This document shows positions 50,537-58,615 of a DNA stretch of 64,000 nt, piece after piece; position 1 is the stretch's first letter, and each line of letters starts with the position of its first letter. The translations under genes were made by a program, and so were the position numbers. The notes under the pieces are model-generated. The model was not told the DNA's origin and did not search any database. It worked only from the letters and a program-made list of their open reading frames with translations. Source of the stretch: Lachnospiraceae bacterium (lineage in GTDB: Bacteria > Bacillota > Clostridia > Lachnospirales > Lachnospiraceae); assembly GCA_017503735.1 (NCBI GenBank), contig JAFVSN010000031.1:124001-188000 (forward strand). Reading direction: 5' to 3'.

Positions 50537-51718
50537 TTAATGGAACAATTTCGGAATGCCGTTGTACAAAATTTTATCAACCGTGTTGATGTCGTGTCCG
50601 CCCGGAACAATACAGTGGTACAGATTTCCGTTTGCAAAGTTTTTGCAGTACAGGAAGGTATCGGTCAGGGTGTTCATCTGATTAATCTGCGGTGTCAGGT
50701 TTGGATTGGCAATGTCCGCGAGACCGCATCCGGCATAAATGAAAAAGTCTTCTGCGGTTTTTCCGTGTTCTTTCACCTTATCCGCAAGGTGTTGTGCGGT
50801 CTGTAAAGCCCGGCTGCTACCGGCGGTCATTCCCAATGCCCAGCAATCTCCGCTCATCGGCATAAAGTAAGCAAATTCATTCAAACAATGTTCGAATACG
50901 GACCAGGTGGTTACCGCACCCATGGAGAAACCGCCGAAAGCACGATGGGTTCTGGATGCCGCAAGACCTTCCGGCGTAATCTCCTTTGCATAGGTAGGGA
51001 AGGTGGTCTCCAGTGCCGGAATTACATCGTTCATCAATTCATAATGGAAATTGAGGCAGTTTTGGGTGGCGTCATTGCTGTATTCGGTATAGTAAGATAC
51101 CGCGCAAACAATCATCGGTTCGATTTCCTCGTTGGTAATCATGCTGTCGATCATACGGGTGATGTTACTTTTGGAACCTGCGCCGGCTAAAAACCACTTC
51201 GGGGAGTCGCCGCCGCCGTGCATCAGATACAGCACATTGTATTTTGTTTCGGTATCGTTTTCGTCATAACAAGGCGGCAGATAAACCAAAGCGGATTTTT
51301 CGTATTCCTTGCCGTCTTCTTTTAAGTGATTCTTTGTGGTATAGGTAAAGTCAATCACAGTGCCCTGCGGTGCCGGATTGTTGTATAAGTAATATCCGGT
51401 TTTTGTCTGGGTAGTGTTGTCCGGATAGGTACGCTCTCTGTCAAAAGTAGCAAGAGGAGTTACCGGAACCGGAATATCCGTCGGCTTCGGCGTCGGCGTT
51501 GTGGTCGGTTTTGGTGTTGCAGTCGGCTTCGGCACTGCCGTCGGTTTTGTGGTCGGAGTGGCAGGAACATCCGTCGGAGCCTTGTCGGACTCTTCGGTTG
51601 TATCGGTGGGTGCCGGTGTATACTGCGCAGAAGTGTCCGCAGGGTTATCGGTTTTTCCGGAACAGCCGGCCAGGGACAACGTAGCGGCAAGCAGTAAAAA
51701 TAAAAATGTCTTTTTCAT
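50537..51718 (-). CDS. CE1-like esterase lipoprotein
   Basis: A 393-residue surface lipoprotein: lipobox SLAGC, then a 60-residue Pro/Thr/Lys linker (TPTTKPTAVPKPTATPKPTT) and an alpha/beta-hydrolase domain of the esterase D/feruloyl esterase type. Nucleophile Ser lies in FGGFSMGAVTT, the oxyanion region is YLMHGGGDSPKWF and the catalytic His is in VPGGHDINT. Likely role: removal of feruloyl or acetyl groups from xylan at the cell surface, feeding the intracellular xylosidase. The linker holds the catalytic domain outside the wall. Confidence 0.85.
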   Translation of the reverse strand: MKKTFLFLLLAATLSLAGCSGKTDNPADTSAQYTPAPTDTTEESDKAPTDVPATPTTKPTAVPKPTATPKPTTTPTPKPTDIPVPVTPLATFDRERTYPDNTTQTKTGYYLYNNPAPQGTVIDFTYTTKNHLKEDGKEYEKSALVYLPPCYDENDTETKYNVLYLMHGGGDSPKWFLAGAGSKSNITRMIDSMITNEEIEPMIVCAVSYYTEYSNDATQNCLNFHYELMNDVIPALETTFPTYAKEITPEGLAASRTHRAFGGFSMGAVTTWSVFEHCLNEFAYFMPMSGDCWALGMTAGSSRALQTAQHLADKVKEHGKTAEDFFIYAGCGLADIANPNLTPQINQMNTLTDTFLYCKNFANGNLYHCIVPGGHDINTVDKILYNGIPKLFH

Positions 51719-51917
51719 AGTAGTAGTTCCTTCCTTTTAAGTGGATGCTTCCCGGAATAAAATGCATTGCGGGAAGTTCAACAAGTCTATCTTACACGAA
51801 GCTGGGGAAAAGTGCAATGTAAAAACGATAGAAACCCCTCTTGACTCTGTCCCGAGGACATAGTTTAAGATGAAGACAAAGAAAGGAAAAGATGCTCTGA
51901 GAGAAGGAGATGGGGAA

Positions 51918-52883
51918 ATGAGGTTGGTGCTTCGATTGTTTGAAAAGCGGAAAGGAGTTTTGCTGTTGACCTTGCTTTGTTGCGTGGGTTCGGTTGTTAC
52001 CACATTGCTGTGGAATAAGAATCTGGCGGTATTGATTGACGGCGTGCAGGCAGGGCACGGTTTGGACAGGGAATGTGTCGCGTGGAGTGTCGGCTTTTTA
52101 CTGCTTGCGGCGTTGCTTCAAGGGGGAATGCAATTTTTTTCTGCTTATGCGGGGGAGTACGGGGTACACGATTTGCGTATGAGATTGGCAAAGGCCACAA
52201 TGACAAGAGAGTACGCATCCATAGCCAAAGAAAGCGCAGCGGAACTGATTTCACTACAGCAAAACGAGATGGAGGAGATGAATCGTTATATAACGGACAA
52301 TCTGTTTGTTTTATGCTCCACGGTCACAAGCTTCGTGTTTAACTTGCTTTTTCTTATGACGCAGAATGTACGGCTGACGCTGTTGTATCTGATTCCGGTG
52401 GCGGGAATGGCGGTGTATACCACTCTTTCCGGCAAGGTAATTTACCGTTATACCAAGAGAGAGCAGGAGGCGCAAAAGAAGTTGAACGGAGTGGCGGGAA
52501 CGCTTTTGTCCCTGTTTCCCGTGATACGGATTTATGAGGCGGATGCCATGTTAAGAAAGGACTATGGGGCACGGATTGACGGATGGAAAAATGCGGTGGT
52601 GAAACAGGAGAAAACGAAAGCAAAGCTTATGTCAGTTTCGGGAATGCTGTCCTGTATTCCGTTGGTGCTTTTGATGCTGGTGGGAGGCAGGATGATTTTG
52701 CAGGGAGCGTTGACCATGGGGACCTTATATGTATTTATCAATTTGTCGGGCAATGTGTCGGGAGTGATGATAAATATTTCGGTACATCTGGCTAATTTCC
52801 GGAGATTTTGCGGTTGCCTGGAACGGGTATGGGAAAGCATGGAGACAGAAGAGTATAGAGAGGAAAGGGGGGCTGACGCATGA
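51918..52883 (+). CDS. ABC exporter transmembrane subunit, first
   Basis: A 321-residue type IV (ABC-B-like) exporter TMD with six helices and no nucleotide-binding domain of its own. The coupling regions are visible as LRMRLAKATMTREYASI and KLNGVAGTLLSLFPVIRIYE. ATG 51918 is preceded by AAGGAG; the frame upstream is non-coding leader. It overlaps the ATPase gene by 4 bases (ATGA). Such exporters usually carry the NBD in the same chain, so the split is uncommon. Confidence 0.82.
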   Translation: MRLVLRLFEKRKGVLLLTLLCCVGSVVTTLLWNKNLAVLIDGVQAGHGLDRECVAWSVGFLLLAALLQGGMQFFSAYAGEYGVHDLRMRLAKATMTREYASIAKESAAELISLQQNEMEEMNRYITDNLFVLCSTVTSFVFNLLFLMTQNVRLTLLYLIPVAGMAVYTTLSGKVIYRYTKREQEAQKKLNGVAGTLLSLFPVIRIYEADAMLRKDYGARIDGWKNAVVKQEKTKAKLMSVSGMLSCIPLVLLMLVGGRMILQGALTMGTLYVFINLSGNVSGVMINISVHLANFRRFCGCLERVWESMETEEYREERGADA

Positions 52884-53536
52884 GTATACGGTTACGGGAT
52901 GTTAGTTTTTGGTACGGCGAGAAAAAGATTTTGGACAGGATATCATTGGAGGTGCGTGAAAAAGAGCATATCGGTATTCTGGGTGGCAGCGGCAGCGGAA
53001 AGAGTACGCTGTTAAAGCTTCTTTCCGGATTGTATACGGTAAAAGAGGGGAGTGCTACCGTGGCGGGAGAAGGTACTACGGAAGGGATACGGAAAAAGGT
53101 GGCCATGGTGATGCAGACCCCGGGGCTGTTTCCGTTGTCCATCCGGGAGAATATCACCTGCGGGCATCCCATTGCGGAGGAGAAAATATGGGAAGCGGTG
53201 CGTGCCGCCCAACTGGAAGAGTGGGTGAAGGGACTTCCGGACGGGCTTGACAGCCTTGTGGGTGAACGGGGCGGTAACATTTCCGGCGGGCAGGCGCAAC
53301 GGATTGCCATTGCAAGAGCAATCGCCAAGGATGCGCCGGTGGTGTTGTTGGATGAACCTACTTCTGCGCTTGACGGAGAAACGGCGGACGCACTTTTGCG
53401 GGCCATGGAATGCCTGACGGAGGGAAAGACGGTGATTCATGTAACCCACCGGGAAGAAACCATAGGGAATTACGACAGAATACTGGTATTAAAGGAGGGG
53501 AAGCTGTTTGAGAAAGAGTCTGTGTCAGGTATTTAA
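52880..53536 (+). CDS. Stand-alone ATPase of split ABC exporter
   Basis: A 218-residue ABC ATPase: Walker A GGSGSGKST, Q-loop MVMQTPGLFPLS, signature NISGGQAQR, Walker B VVLLDEPTSALD, H-loop HVTHREE. The sequence is of the exporter (MsbA-like) class (RDVSFWYGEKKILDRISLEV) rather than the importer class. It overlaps both flanking TMD genes, by 4 bases and 29 bases, so all three products are translationally coupled. One NBD gene serving two TMD genes implies an NBD homodimer under a TMD heterodimer. Confidence 0.88.
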   Translation: MSIRLRDVSFWYGEKKILDRISLEVREKEHIGILGGSGSGKSTLLKLLSGLYTVKEGSATVAGEGTTEGIRKKVAMVMQTPGLFPLSIRENITCGHPIAEEKIWEAVRAAQLEEWVKGLPDGLDSLVGERGGNISGGQAQRIAIARAIAKDAPVVLLDEPTSALDGETADALLRAMECLTEGKTVIHVTHREETIGNYDRILVLKEGKLFEKESVSGI

Positions 53537-54470
53537 ACGATTGGGCGGAGGGGGGATCTATTGTTTTTTGCTGGTGCTGCGTACTCCGGTAGATACGGTG
53601 CTTTGTATTATCAATGCCCTCTTTTTACGAAATGTCTTTCAAAGCATTGAAGCAAGAGATGAGACCGGTTTATGGCTGACATGTGCGATGTTCGGTTTGG
53701 CAAATCTGTGTCTGTTTCTGTATAACGGAACCCTTTGGGGACGGTTTGGGGTGTTTACTGCCAAGCTTGTTGGTAAGCTGAAGCGGCTTTTGTTTGATTC
53801 CCTGTTGAAGCTGCCCGTGGAACGAATCGAGGAAAAATCCTCCGGAGCATGGCTGACACGTCTGAACAGTGATGTTACCATGACGTTAAATCTTTTGACG
53901 GGAGCACTGAATCTGCCGCATCTGGTGTTTGCCACGGTTCGTGTGGGGGTGACGGCAGTGCTGTTCGGAAGGATTAGCATTTTACTTTTGGCGTTGGAAT
54001 TGGCGGTGCTGATACCCCACGTATGCCTGCGACAGGGGCTTGTGGTCCGGCCTATGGAACGGTTGGCAAAGGAAGCCCAGGAAACCATGGAGCAAGCAAC
54101 GGTTTATCTGGAAGCTACGGTGGAGTGCGGGGATACCATACGGCTGTACGAGGCGGAGGAACTTATATTGGGGCGGTATCGTGAAAGCAGTCTTTCGGTG
54201 GTGAAAGCCCGGTTACGCAGTAATGTGCGGAAAACCTTGGGCGAGCTTTTTCAAATGCTTTTAAGCAGGGGAGGATATCTATTGCTATTTTGCTTCGGAT
54301 GTGAGATGATAAGTACAGGAAAGCTGGATTTCGGAACTTTGACCGAGGCTTTTCAGTACCGGGGCGGAATGTTAATGGGAAGCATGATGTGGCTGAATTC
54401 CTTTGCGGAGGTAAAGAAAAACAGCGTGGGGTTGAAACGTATGGAGGAAATTTATGTTACGGAAGAATGA
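53508..54470 (+). CDS. ABC exporter transmembrane subunit, second
   Basis: A 320-residue, six-helix TMD of the same exporter type as the first but clearly diverged, again without an NBD. Recognisable parts are SSGAWLTRLNSDVTMTLNLL and a coupling region near ATVECGDTIRLYEAEELIL. It starts at TTG 53508 with AAAGGAGGGG 7 bases upstream, inside the ATPase gene. The MerR gene overlaps its 3' end. The transported substrate is unknown. Confidence 0.8.
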   Translation: MRKSLCQVFKRLGGGGIYCFLLVLRTPVDTVLCIINALFLRNVFQSIEARDETGLWLTCAMFGLANLCLFLYNGTLWGRFGVFTAKLVGKLKRLLFDSLLKLPVERIEEKSSGAWLTRLNSDVTMTLNLLTGALNLPHLVFATVRVGVTAVLFGRISILLLALELAVLIPHVCLRQGLVVRPMERLAKEAQETMEQATVYLEATVECGDTIRLYEAEELILGRYRESSLSVVKARLRSNVRKTLGELFQMLLSRGGYLLLFCFGCEMISTGKLDFGTLTEAFQYRGGMLMGSMMWLNSFAEVKKNSVGLKRMEEIYVTEE

Positions 54471-54972
54471 AGAGATACATGAAGAGAAGCAGATAGAAGA
54501 TGGGGAAGCAGTGTTGTTGAAAATCGGTGAGGTGGCGGATTTCTTTCAGATTTCCGTAAAGGCGGTACGCATCTACGAAAAGAAAGGGATTATTACGCCG
54601 GCTTACATTGACCCGGAGTCGGGGTATCGTTATTATACGCCGGACCAGTTGCATCAAATGGCGGCGTTGCTGGAGCTGAAGGCTTTGGGCTTTTCTCTGG
54701 ATGAAATCAAGGATGTTATGGTGGGTGAAAGCTCCAAAGAAGCGTTGTATAAGGCCATGGAGGAAAAACGGAGAAATTGGGAGAACCTTGCCATTATGGC
54801 GCAAAGTAAAATGGATGCCATCGAAAGCATCTCGGAGCGTCTGGTAACTTCCAAGGAGGCAGAAAAACTCCGGGAGCTTACGGAGGAGGAGCGGGCCTGG
54901 CTTTTGGTAAAGCTGGTCTGCGTGGAAAATGTGCAGGTGCAGAGTACGATAAATGAGGCGATTTGGTTGTAG
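54454..54972 (+). CDS. MerR-family regulator of ABC exporter
   Basis: A 172-residue MerR-type regulator. An N-terminal acidic tail of about 22 residues precedes the wHTH (LKIGEVADFFQISVKAVRIY with EKKGIITPAYIDPESGYRYY), followed by the dimerisation helix. The ligand-binding C-terminus is short (LRELTEEERAWLLVKLVCVE...), with Cys near the end. It overlaps the second TMD gene by 17 bases, so it is in the exporter operon and probably controls it in response to the exported compound or a related signal. Confidence 0.85.
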   Translation: MLRKNEEIHEEKQIEDGEAVLLKIGEVADFFQISVKAVRIYEKKGIITPAYIDPESGYRYYTPDQLHQMAALLELKALGFSLDEIKDVMVGESSKEALYKAMEEKRRNWENLAIMAQSKMDAIESISERLVTSKEAEKLRELTEEERAWLLVKLVCVENVQVQSTINEAIWL

Positions 54973-54988
54973 TCGGTTCCGGGTTCAA

Positions 54989-55555
54989 TTACGGCTGTAT
55001 GAAACGGTTGAATTTGGCTTCTAAGAAAGCTTTGTATGTGGGAATAGTTTGTGCCTTTTCATATTCCCGGCATACAAGCTTTTTTATTTTATCCAGACGG
55101 TCGGTACTGTTTTCGTGGTATCTTACGATTCTTAGTTTCCCCTCTTTTTCGGCCTGCTTTAAGGCAAGGTAAGTATCCGGTATATATTCGGCGGATTCGA
55201 CGGTTACCGGTGCTTCGCTGGCGGTTACATACGGAATGTCCATGGGTTTGGCGTTCGGAAGCTGCGACGTGGCATAGATATATCCGGAGACCCCTGCATA
55301 GGTTCCTTCCAGTGCATTGGGCCAGTATTCCAGAACCTCCAAAATATTATCTTCGGTAAAACGATAACTCATAAAACGGTAGTACCGGTCGGAGGATTCG
55401 AGGCCGATTTCTTTGCAATATTTTTCCACGGGATTACTCAGATAAACCAACGTATTTTCTTTTTTGGTAGAAAAGTAGACCAGCGGTGTTCCGTGACCGG
55501 AGGAGAAGGGAATCAGGGTTTTGATGTCGGCGGTATTACTTGCGTGATAGAACAT
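54989..55555 (-). CDS. Conserved hypothetical protein
   Basis: A 188-residue soluble protein with no signal peptide. The opening MFYHASNTADIKTLIPFSSG followed by PLVYFSTKKENTLVYLS has the general look of a family of small Firmicutes proteins starting YHxS...L.P, faintly like ADP-ribosyl-type folds, but I would not assign an enzyme. Helical C-terminal half rich in Glu/Lys. It is convergent with the MerR gene, 16 bases between stops. No function is claimed. Confidence 0.65.
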   Translation of the reverse strand: MFYHASNTADIKTLIPFSSGHGTPLVYFSTKKENTLVYLSNPVEKYCKEIGLESSDRYYRFMSYRFTEDNILEVLEYWPNALEGTYAGVSGYIYATSQLPNAKPMDIPYVTASEAPVTVESAEYIPDTYLALKQAEKEGKLRIVRYHENSTDRLDKIKKLVCREYEKAQTIPTYKAFLEAKFNRFIQP

Positions 55556-55654
55556 GAGAAAGGACTCCTTGTCGTGTTTTATAGCGGGGATGTATTTGAA
55601 AATGCTTTATGTATCTGTGATAATTATAGAATTTGGCGATTGGGATTACAAGAA

Positions 55655-55683
55655 TTGTAATTTACTGTGAAAAGTGGTATAAT
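55655..55683 (+). promoter_or_regulatory. Strong promoter leading directly into a terminator
   Basis: TTGTAA (55655-55660), 17-bp spacer, TATAAT (55678-55683). Predicted transcription start is near 55690, a few bases before the terminator hairpin at 55693. Confidence 0.6.
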
Positions 55684-55692
55684 AATAGTGGG

Positions 55693-55733
55693 AAAACTGC
55701 TGTGGAGGAAAAACTGCGGCGGTTTTATTTTTT
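55693..55733 (+). terminator. Terminator of putative tiny RNA
   Basis: A 10-bp stem AAAACTGCTG (55693-55702) / CGGCGGTTTT (55717-55726) with two G-T pairs, then ATTTTTT. A GTG at 55690 could open a 15-codon frame ending at the T-run, with no ribosome site. Confidence 0.6.
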
Positions 55734-55843
55734 AGCTTATTTTATGCTGTACATTTTAAAAAATATGTGATATAGTATTGATAAAGGGGAATGTATGTTC
55801 GATAAACGGCATATGTTATGTGTATTTTACTATAGAGTAGGTC

Positions 55844-55882
55844 TTGTTTTTGATACTAAACAAGTATATACTATGTATATAC
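55844..55882 (+). promoter_or_regulatory. mazEF promoter with repeated GTATATAC operator
   Basis: TTGTTT (55844-55849), 17-bp spacer, TATACT (55867-55872). Two identical palindromic octamers GTATATAC (55864-55871 and 55875-55882) overlap the -10 and the start region, as expected for MazE or MazEF autorepression. Confidence 0.6.
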
Positions 55883-55909
55883 AATAAGTAAGAAAGAGAG
55901 GTGTTCGTT

Positions 55910-56152
55910 ATGCAGGCGCAAGTAAAGGAATGGGGAAACAGTCAGGGGATACGCATACCGAAAGAAATTTTGCAGAGTGCGGGAATTGCGTTGAATGAGA
56001 TGTTGGAAGTCACTGCTTCCAATGGAGTGATTACGCTTGCGAAACCTTTTCGTCATAAAACGTTAGAGGAACGTGCGGCGGAGTATGGCGGAGGATTAAA
56101 TTTAGACGGAGAGTATGACTGGGGCACACCTGTAGGAAGAGAGGTATGGTGA
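55910..56152 (+). CDS. mazE: MazE-type antitoxin (AbrB fold)
   Basis: An 80-residue swapped-hairpin DNA-binding protein: VKEWGNSQGIRIPKEILQSA is the MazE/AbrB signature, followed by a toxin-binding tail (KTLEERAAEYGG...WGTPVGREVW). ATG 55910 has GAGGTG 8 bases upstream. Its stop overlaps the start of the toxin gene. It neutralises MazF and represses its own promoter. Confidence 0.9.
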   Translation: MQAQVKEWGNSQGIRIPKEILQSAGIALNEMLEVTASNGVITLAKPFRHKTLEERAAEYGGGLNLDGEYDWGTPVGREVW

Positions 56153-56457
56153 TGCAGAGTGGATTGCGTCAGGGAGACATTATAAAAGTAGAGTACATCA
56201 AACATCCGGTGCTTGTTGTGAGTAAAGATTTTTTTAATACATCGGGGCAGGTTATAGGGTGTCCTATTGTGGAACAATCCGCAGAGGGACCTCTTCACAT
56301 ATTTGTGCAGACTGATGTGGTGAAAGGATATGTGCAGTGTGAGAAATTGGCACTGCTGGATTTGAAGATACGAGGATATAAGATGGTTGACAACATCCTG
56401 TTAAGTGATCGGATGAATATTGCGGATGCCGTACAGGGAATATTTGAGTATATATAA
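56152..56457 (+). CDS. mazF: MazF/PemK-family mRNA interferase toxin
   Basis: A 101-residue endoribonuclease of the MazF/PemK family: RQGDIIKVEYIKHPVLVVSK, then FNTSGQVIGCPI and HIFVQTDVVKGYVQCEKL. ATG 56152 overlaps the mazE stop (TGATG) and has AGAGAGG 7 bases upstream; ATG 56146 is less well placed. Cleaves single-stranded RNA at short motifs and halts growth when MazE is lost. Confidence 0.88.
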   Translation: MQSGLRQGDIIKVEYIKHPVLVVSKDFFNTSGQVIGCPIVEQSAEGPLHIFVQTDVVKGYVQCEKLALLDLKIRGYKMVDNILLSDRMNIADAVQGIFEYI

Positions 56458-56479
56458 TAGAATTTGAGCTCCCGGTTCG

Positions 56480-56502
56480 GTTATTCGAATTTTTCGAATA
56501 AC
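56480..56502 (+). promoter_or_regulatory. Palindrome upstream of uvrBA
   Basis: GTTATTCGAA (56480-56489), TTT, TTCGAATAAC (56493-56502): a perfect 10-bp inverted repeat 20 bases before the uvrB start. No T-run follows, so it looks more like an operator than a terminator. It does not match the Bacillus LexA box GAAC-N4-GTTC. Confidence 0.5.
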
Positions 56503-56521
56503 TGAGGAGAAAGAGGTTTTT

Positions 56522-58501
56522 ATGGATAAATTTATTTTACATTCCGACTACGCCCCGACCGGCGACCAGCCTCAGGCCATTGCCGACTTGGTGAAGGGAT
56601 TTGAAGAAGGCAATCAGTTCCAGACGCTCTTAGGTGTCACCGGTTCCGGTAAGACGTTTACCATGGCGAATGTCATTGAAAAATTAAATCGGCCGACTTT
56701 GGTAATAGCGCACAATAAGACCCTGGCGGCCCAGCTTTACGGAGAGTTTAAGGAGTTCTTCCCGGAGAATGCGGTGGAGTATTTTGTGTCCTATTACGAC
56801 TATTTCCAGCCGGAGGCTTATGTGCCGTCTACGGATACCTATATTGAGAAGGATTCCGCGATCAATGACGAGATTGATAAGCTGCGACATTCGGCGACGG
56901 CTGCGCTTTCCGAGCGTAGGGATGTGGTGATTGTGGCCAGTGTGTCCTGTATTTACGGTCTCGGCAGCCCCATTGACTACCAGAACATGACGGTGAATCT
57001 TCGTCCGGGGATGCAAAAGGACCGGGACGATGTGTTGCGACGTTTGATTGATATTCAGTATACCAGAAACGACATGGACTTTAAGCGAGGTACGTTCCGT
57101 GTGCGTGGTGATGTGGTGGAGATTTTTCCGGTTTCTTCCGCGGATACGGCGATTCGTGTAGAGTTTTTCGGGGATGAGGTAGACCGGATTACGGAGATAG
57201 ATGTGCTGACCGGCGAGATTAAGTGCTCTCTGGAGCATACGGTGATTTTCCCGGCGTCTCACTACGTGGTGGAGCAGGAACAGATGAACCGGGCACTGCT
57301 TGATATCGAAGCGGAAATGATTGACCGGGTGCAGTTTTTTAAGAGCGAAGAGAAGTTTATCGAAGCACAGCGTATCGGGGAGCGTACCGCCTTTGATGTG
57401 GAAATGATGCGGGAACTGGGCTTTTGTTCCGGTATCGAGAACTATTCCAGACACCTGGCGGGACTTCCGGCGGGTGCGACACCCCACACGTTGATGGATT
57501 ATTTTCCGGATGACTTTTTGATTATTGTGGACGAGTCCCATATTACGATTCCACAGATCCGGGGCATGCATGCAGGCGACCGTTCGAGAAAGACTACACT
57601 TGTAGACTATGGATTCCGCCTGCCGTCGGCGTTAGACAACCGGCCGCTTAATTTCGGGGAGTTTGAAAGTAAGATTAACCAGATGATGTTTGTGTCTGCG
57701 ACGCCGTCGGAGTACGAGGAGACCCATGAGCTTCTCCGGACGGAACAGGTGATCCGCCCGACGGGGCTTTTGGACCCGGAGGTATCGGTACGACCGACTG
57801 CGGGACAGATTGATGATTTGCTGGGTGAGATTCGTAAGGAATTGGATAAAAAGAGTAAGGTGCTGATTACTACCCTGACCAAACGCATGGCGGAGGATTT
57901 GACGGATTACCTCCGGGAGGTGGGCATCCGGGTAAAGTATTTACACTCCGATATTGATACCCTGGAACGTTCCGAGATTATCCGCGATATGCGTATGGAT
58001 GTGTTTGATGTATTGGTTGGCATTAACCTTTTGCGAGAAGGTTTGGATATTCCGGAAGTGAGTCTGGTGGCGATTCTGGACGCGGACAAGGAGGGTTTCC
58101 TTCGTTCCGAAACGTCCCTCATTCAGACCATCGGCCGTGCGGCCCGTAATGCGGAAGGTCGCGTGATTATGTATGCGGATGTAATGACGGATTCCATGAA
58201 AAAAGCGATTTCCGAGACGAACCGTCGTCGCGGCATCCAGCAGGCATATAATGAAGAGCACGGTATCACGCCACAGACCATTAAGAAGGCAGTTCGTGAG
58301 CTGATTACCATTTCGAAGAAAGCCGAGGAGATTACCCAGGGCATCGAAAAGGATATGGAATCCATGTCCAAGAAGGAACTGCAGGCACTGGAGAAGAAGT
58401 TGCAGAAGCAAATGAACACGGCAGCTGCGGAGTTGAACTTCGAGTTGGCGGCAAAGGTGCGTGACCAGTTGTTTGAACTGAAGAAAAAGATGTTGGAGTA
58501 A
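56522..58501 (+). CDS. uvrB: Excinuclease ABC subunit B
   Basis: A 659-residue damage-verification helicase of nucleotide excision repair. Walker [17 protein letters not shown], the beta-hairpin region [19 protein letters not shown], helicase motif [14 protein letters not shown], motif [19 protein letters not shown] and the C-terminal UVR domain ([19 protein letters not shown]) that binds UvrC. GAGGAGAAAGAGG precedes the ATG. uvrA follows 114 bases downstream, the usual order in Firmicutes. Confidence 0.98.
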   Translation: MDKFILHSDYAPTGDQPQAIADLVKGFEEGNQFQTLLGVTGSGKTFTMANVIEKLNRPTLVIAHNKTLAAQLYGEFKEFFPENAVEYFVSYYDYFQPEAYVPSTDTYIEKDSAINDEIDKLRHSATAALSERRDVVIVASVSCIYGLGSPIDYQNMTVNLRPGMQKDRDDVLRRLIDIQYTRNDMDFKRGTFRVRGDVVEIFPVSSADTAIRVEFFGDEVDRITEIDVLTGEIKCSLEHTVIFPASHYVVEQEQMNRALLDIEAEMIDRVQFFKSEEKFIEAQRIGERTAFDVEMMRELGFCSGIENYSRHLAGLPAGATPHTLMDYFPDDFLIIVDESHITIPQIRGMHAGDRSRKTTLVDYGFRLPSALDNRPLNFGEFESKINQMMFVSATPSEYEETHELLRTEQVIRPTGLLDPEVSVRPTAGQIDDLLGEIRKELDKKSKVLITTLTKRMAEDLTDYLREVGIRVKYLHSDIDTLERSEIIRDMRMDVFDVLVGINLLREGLDIPEVSLVAILDADKEGFLRSETSLIQTIGRAARNAEGRVIMYADVMTDSMKKAISETNRRRGIQQAYNEEHGITPQTIKKAVRELITISKKAEEITQGIEKDMESMSKKELQALEKKLQKQMNTAAAELNFELAAKVRDQLFELKKKMLE

Positions 58502-58615
58502 CTGAGAAAAGCAGCAAACGCCGGAGCAGAGCAACACAGGAAGAAGTACAGTGAGCGGATGCGCACCGGAAAACGGCACATAATAGATAAGAGAACAGTA
58601 AAAGCGAGGCAGAAT

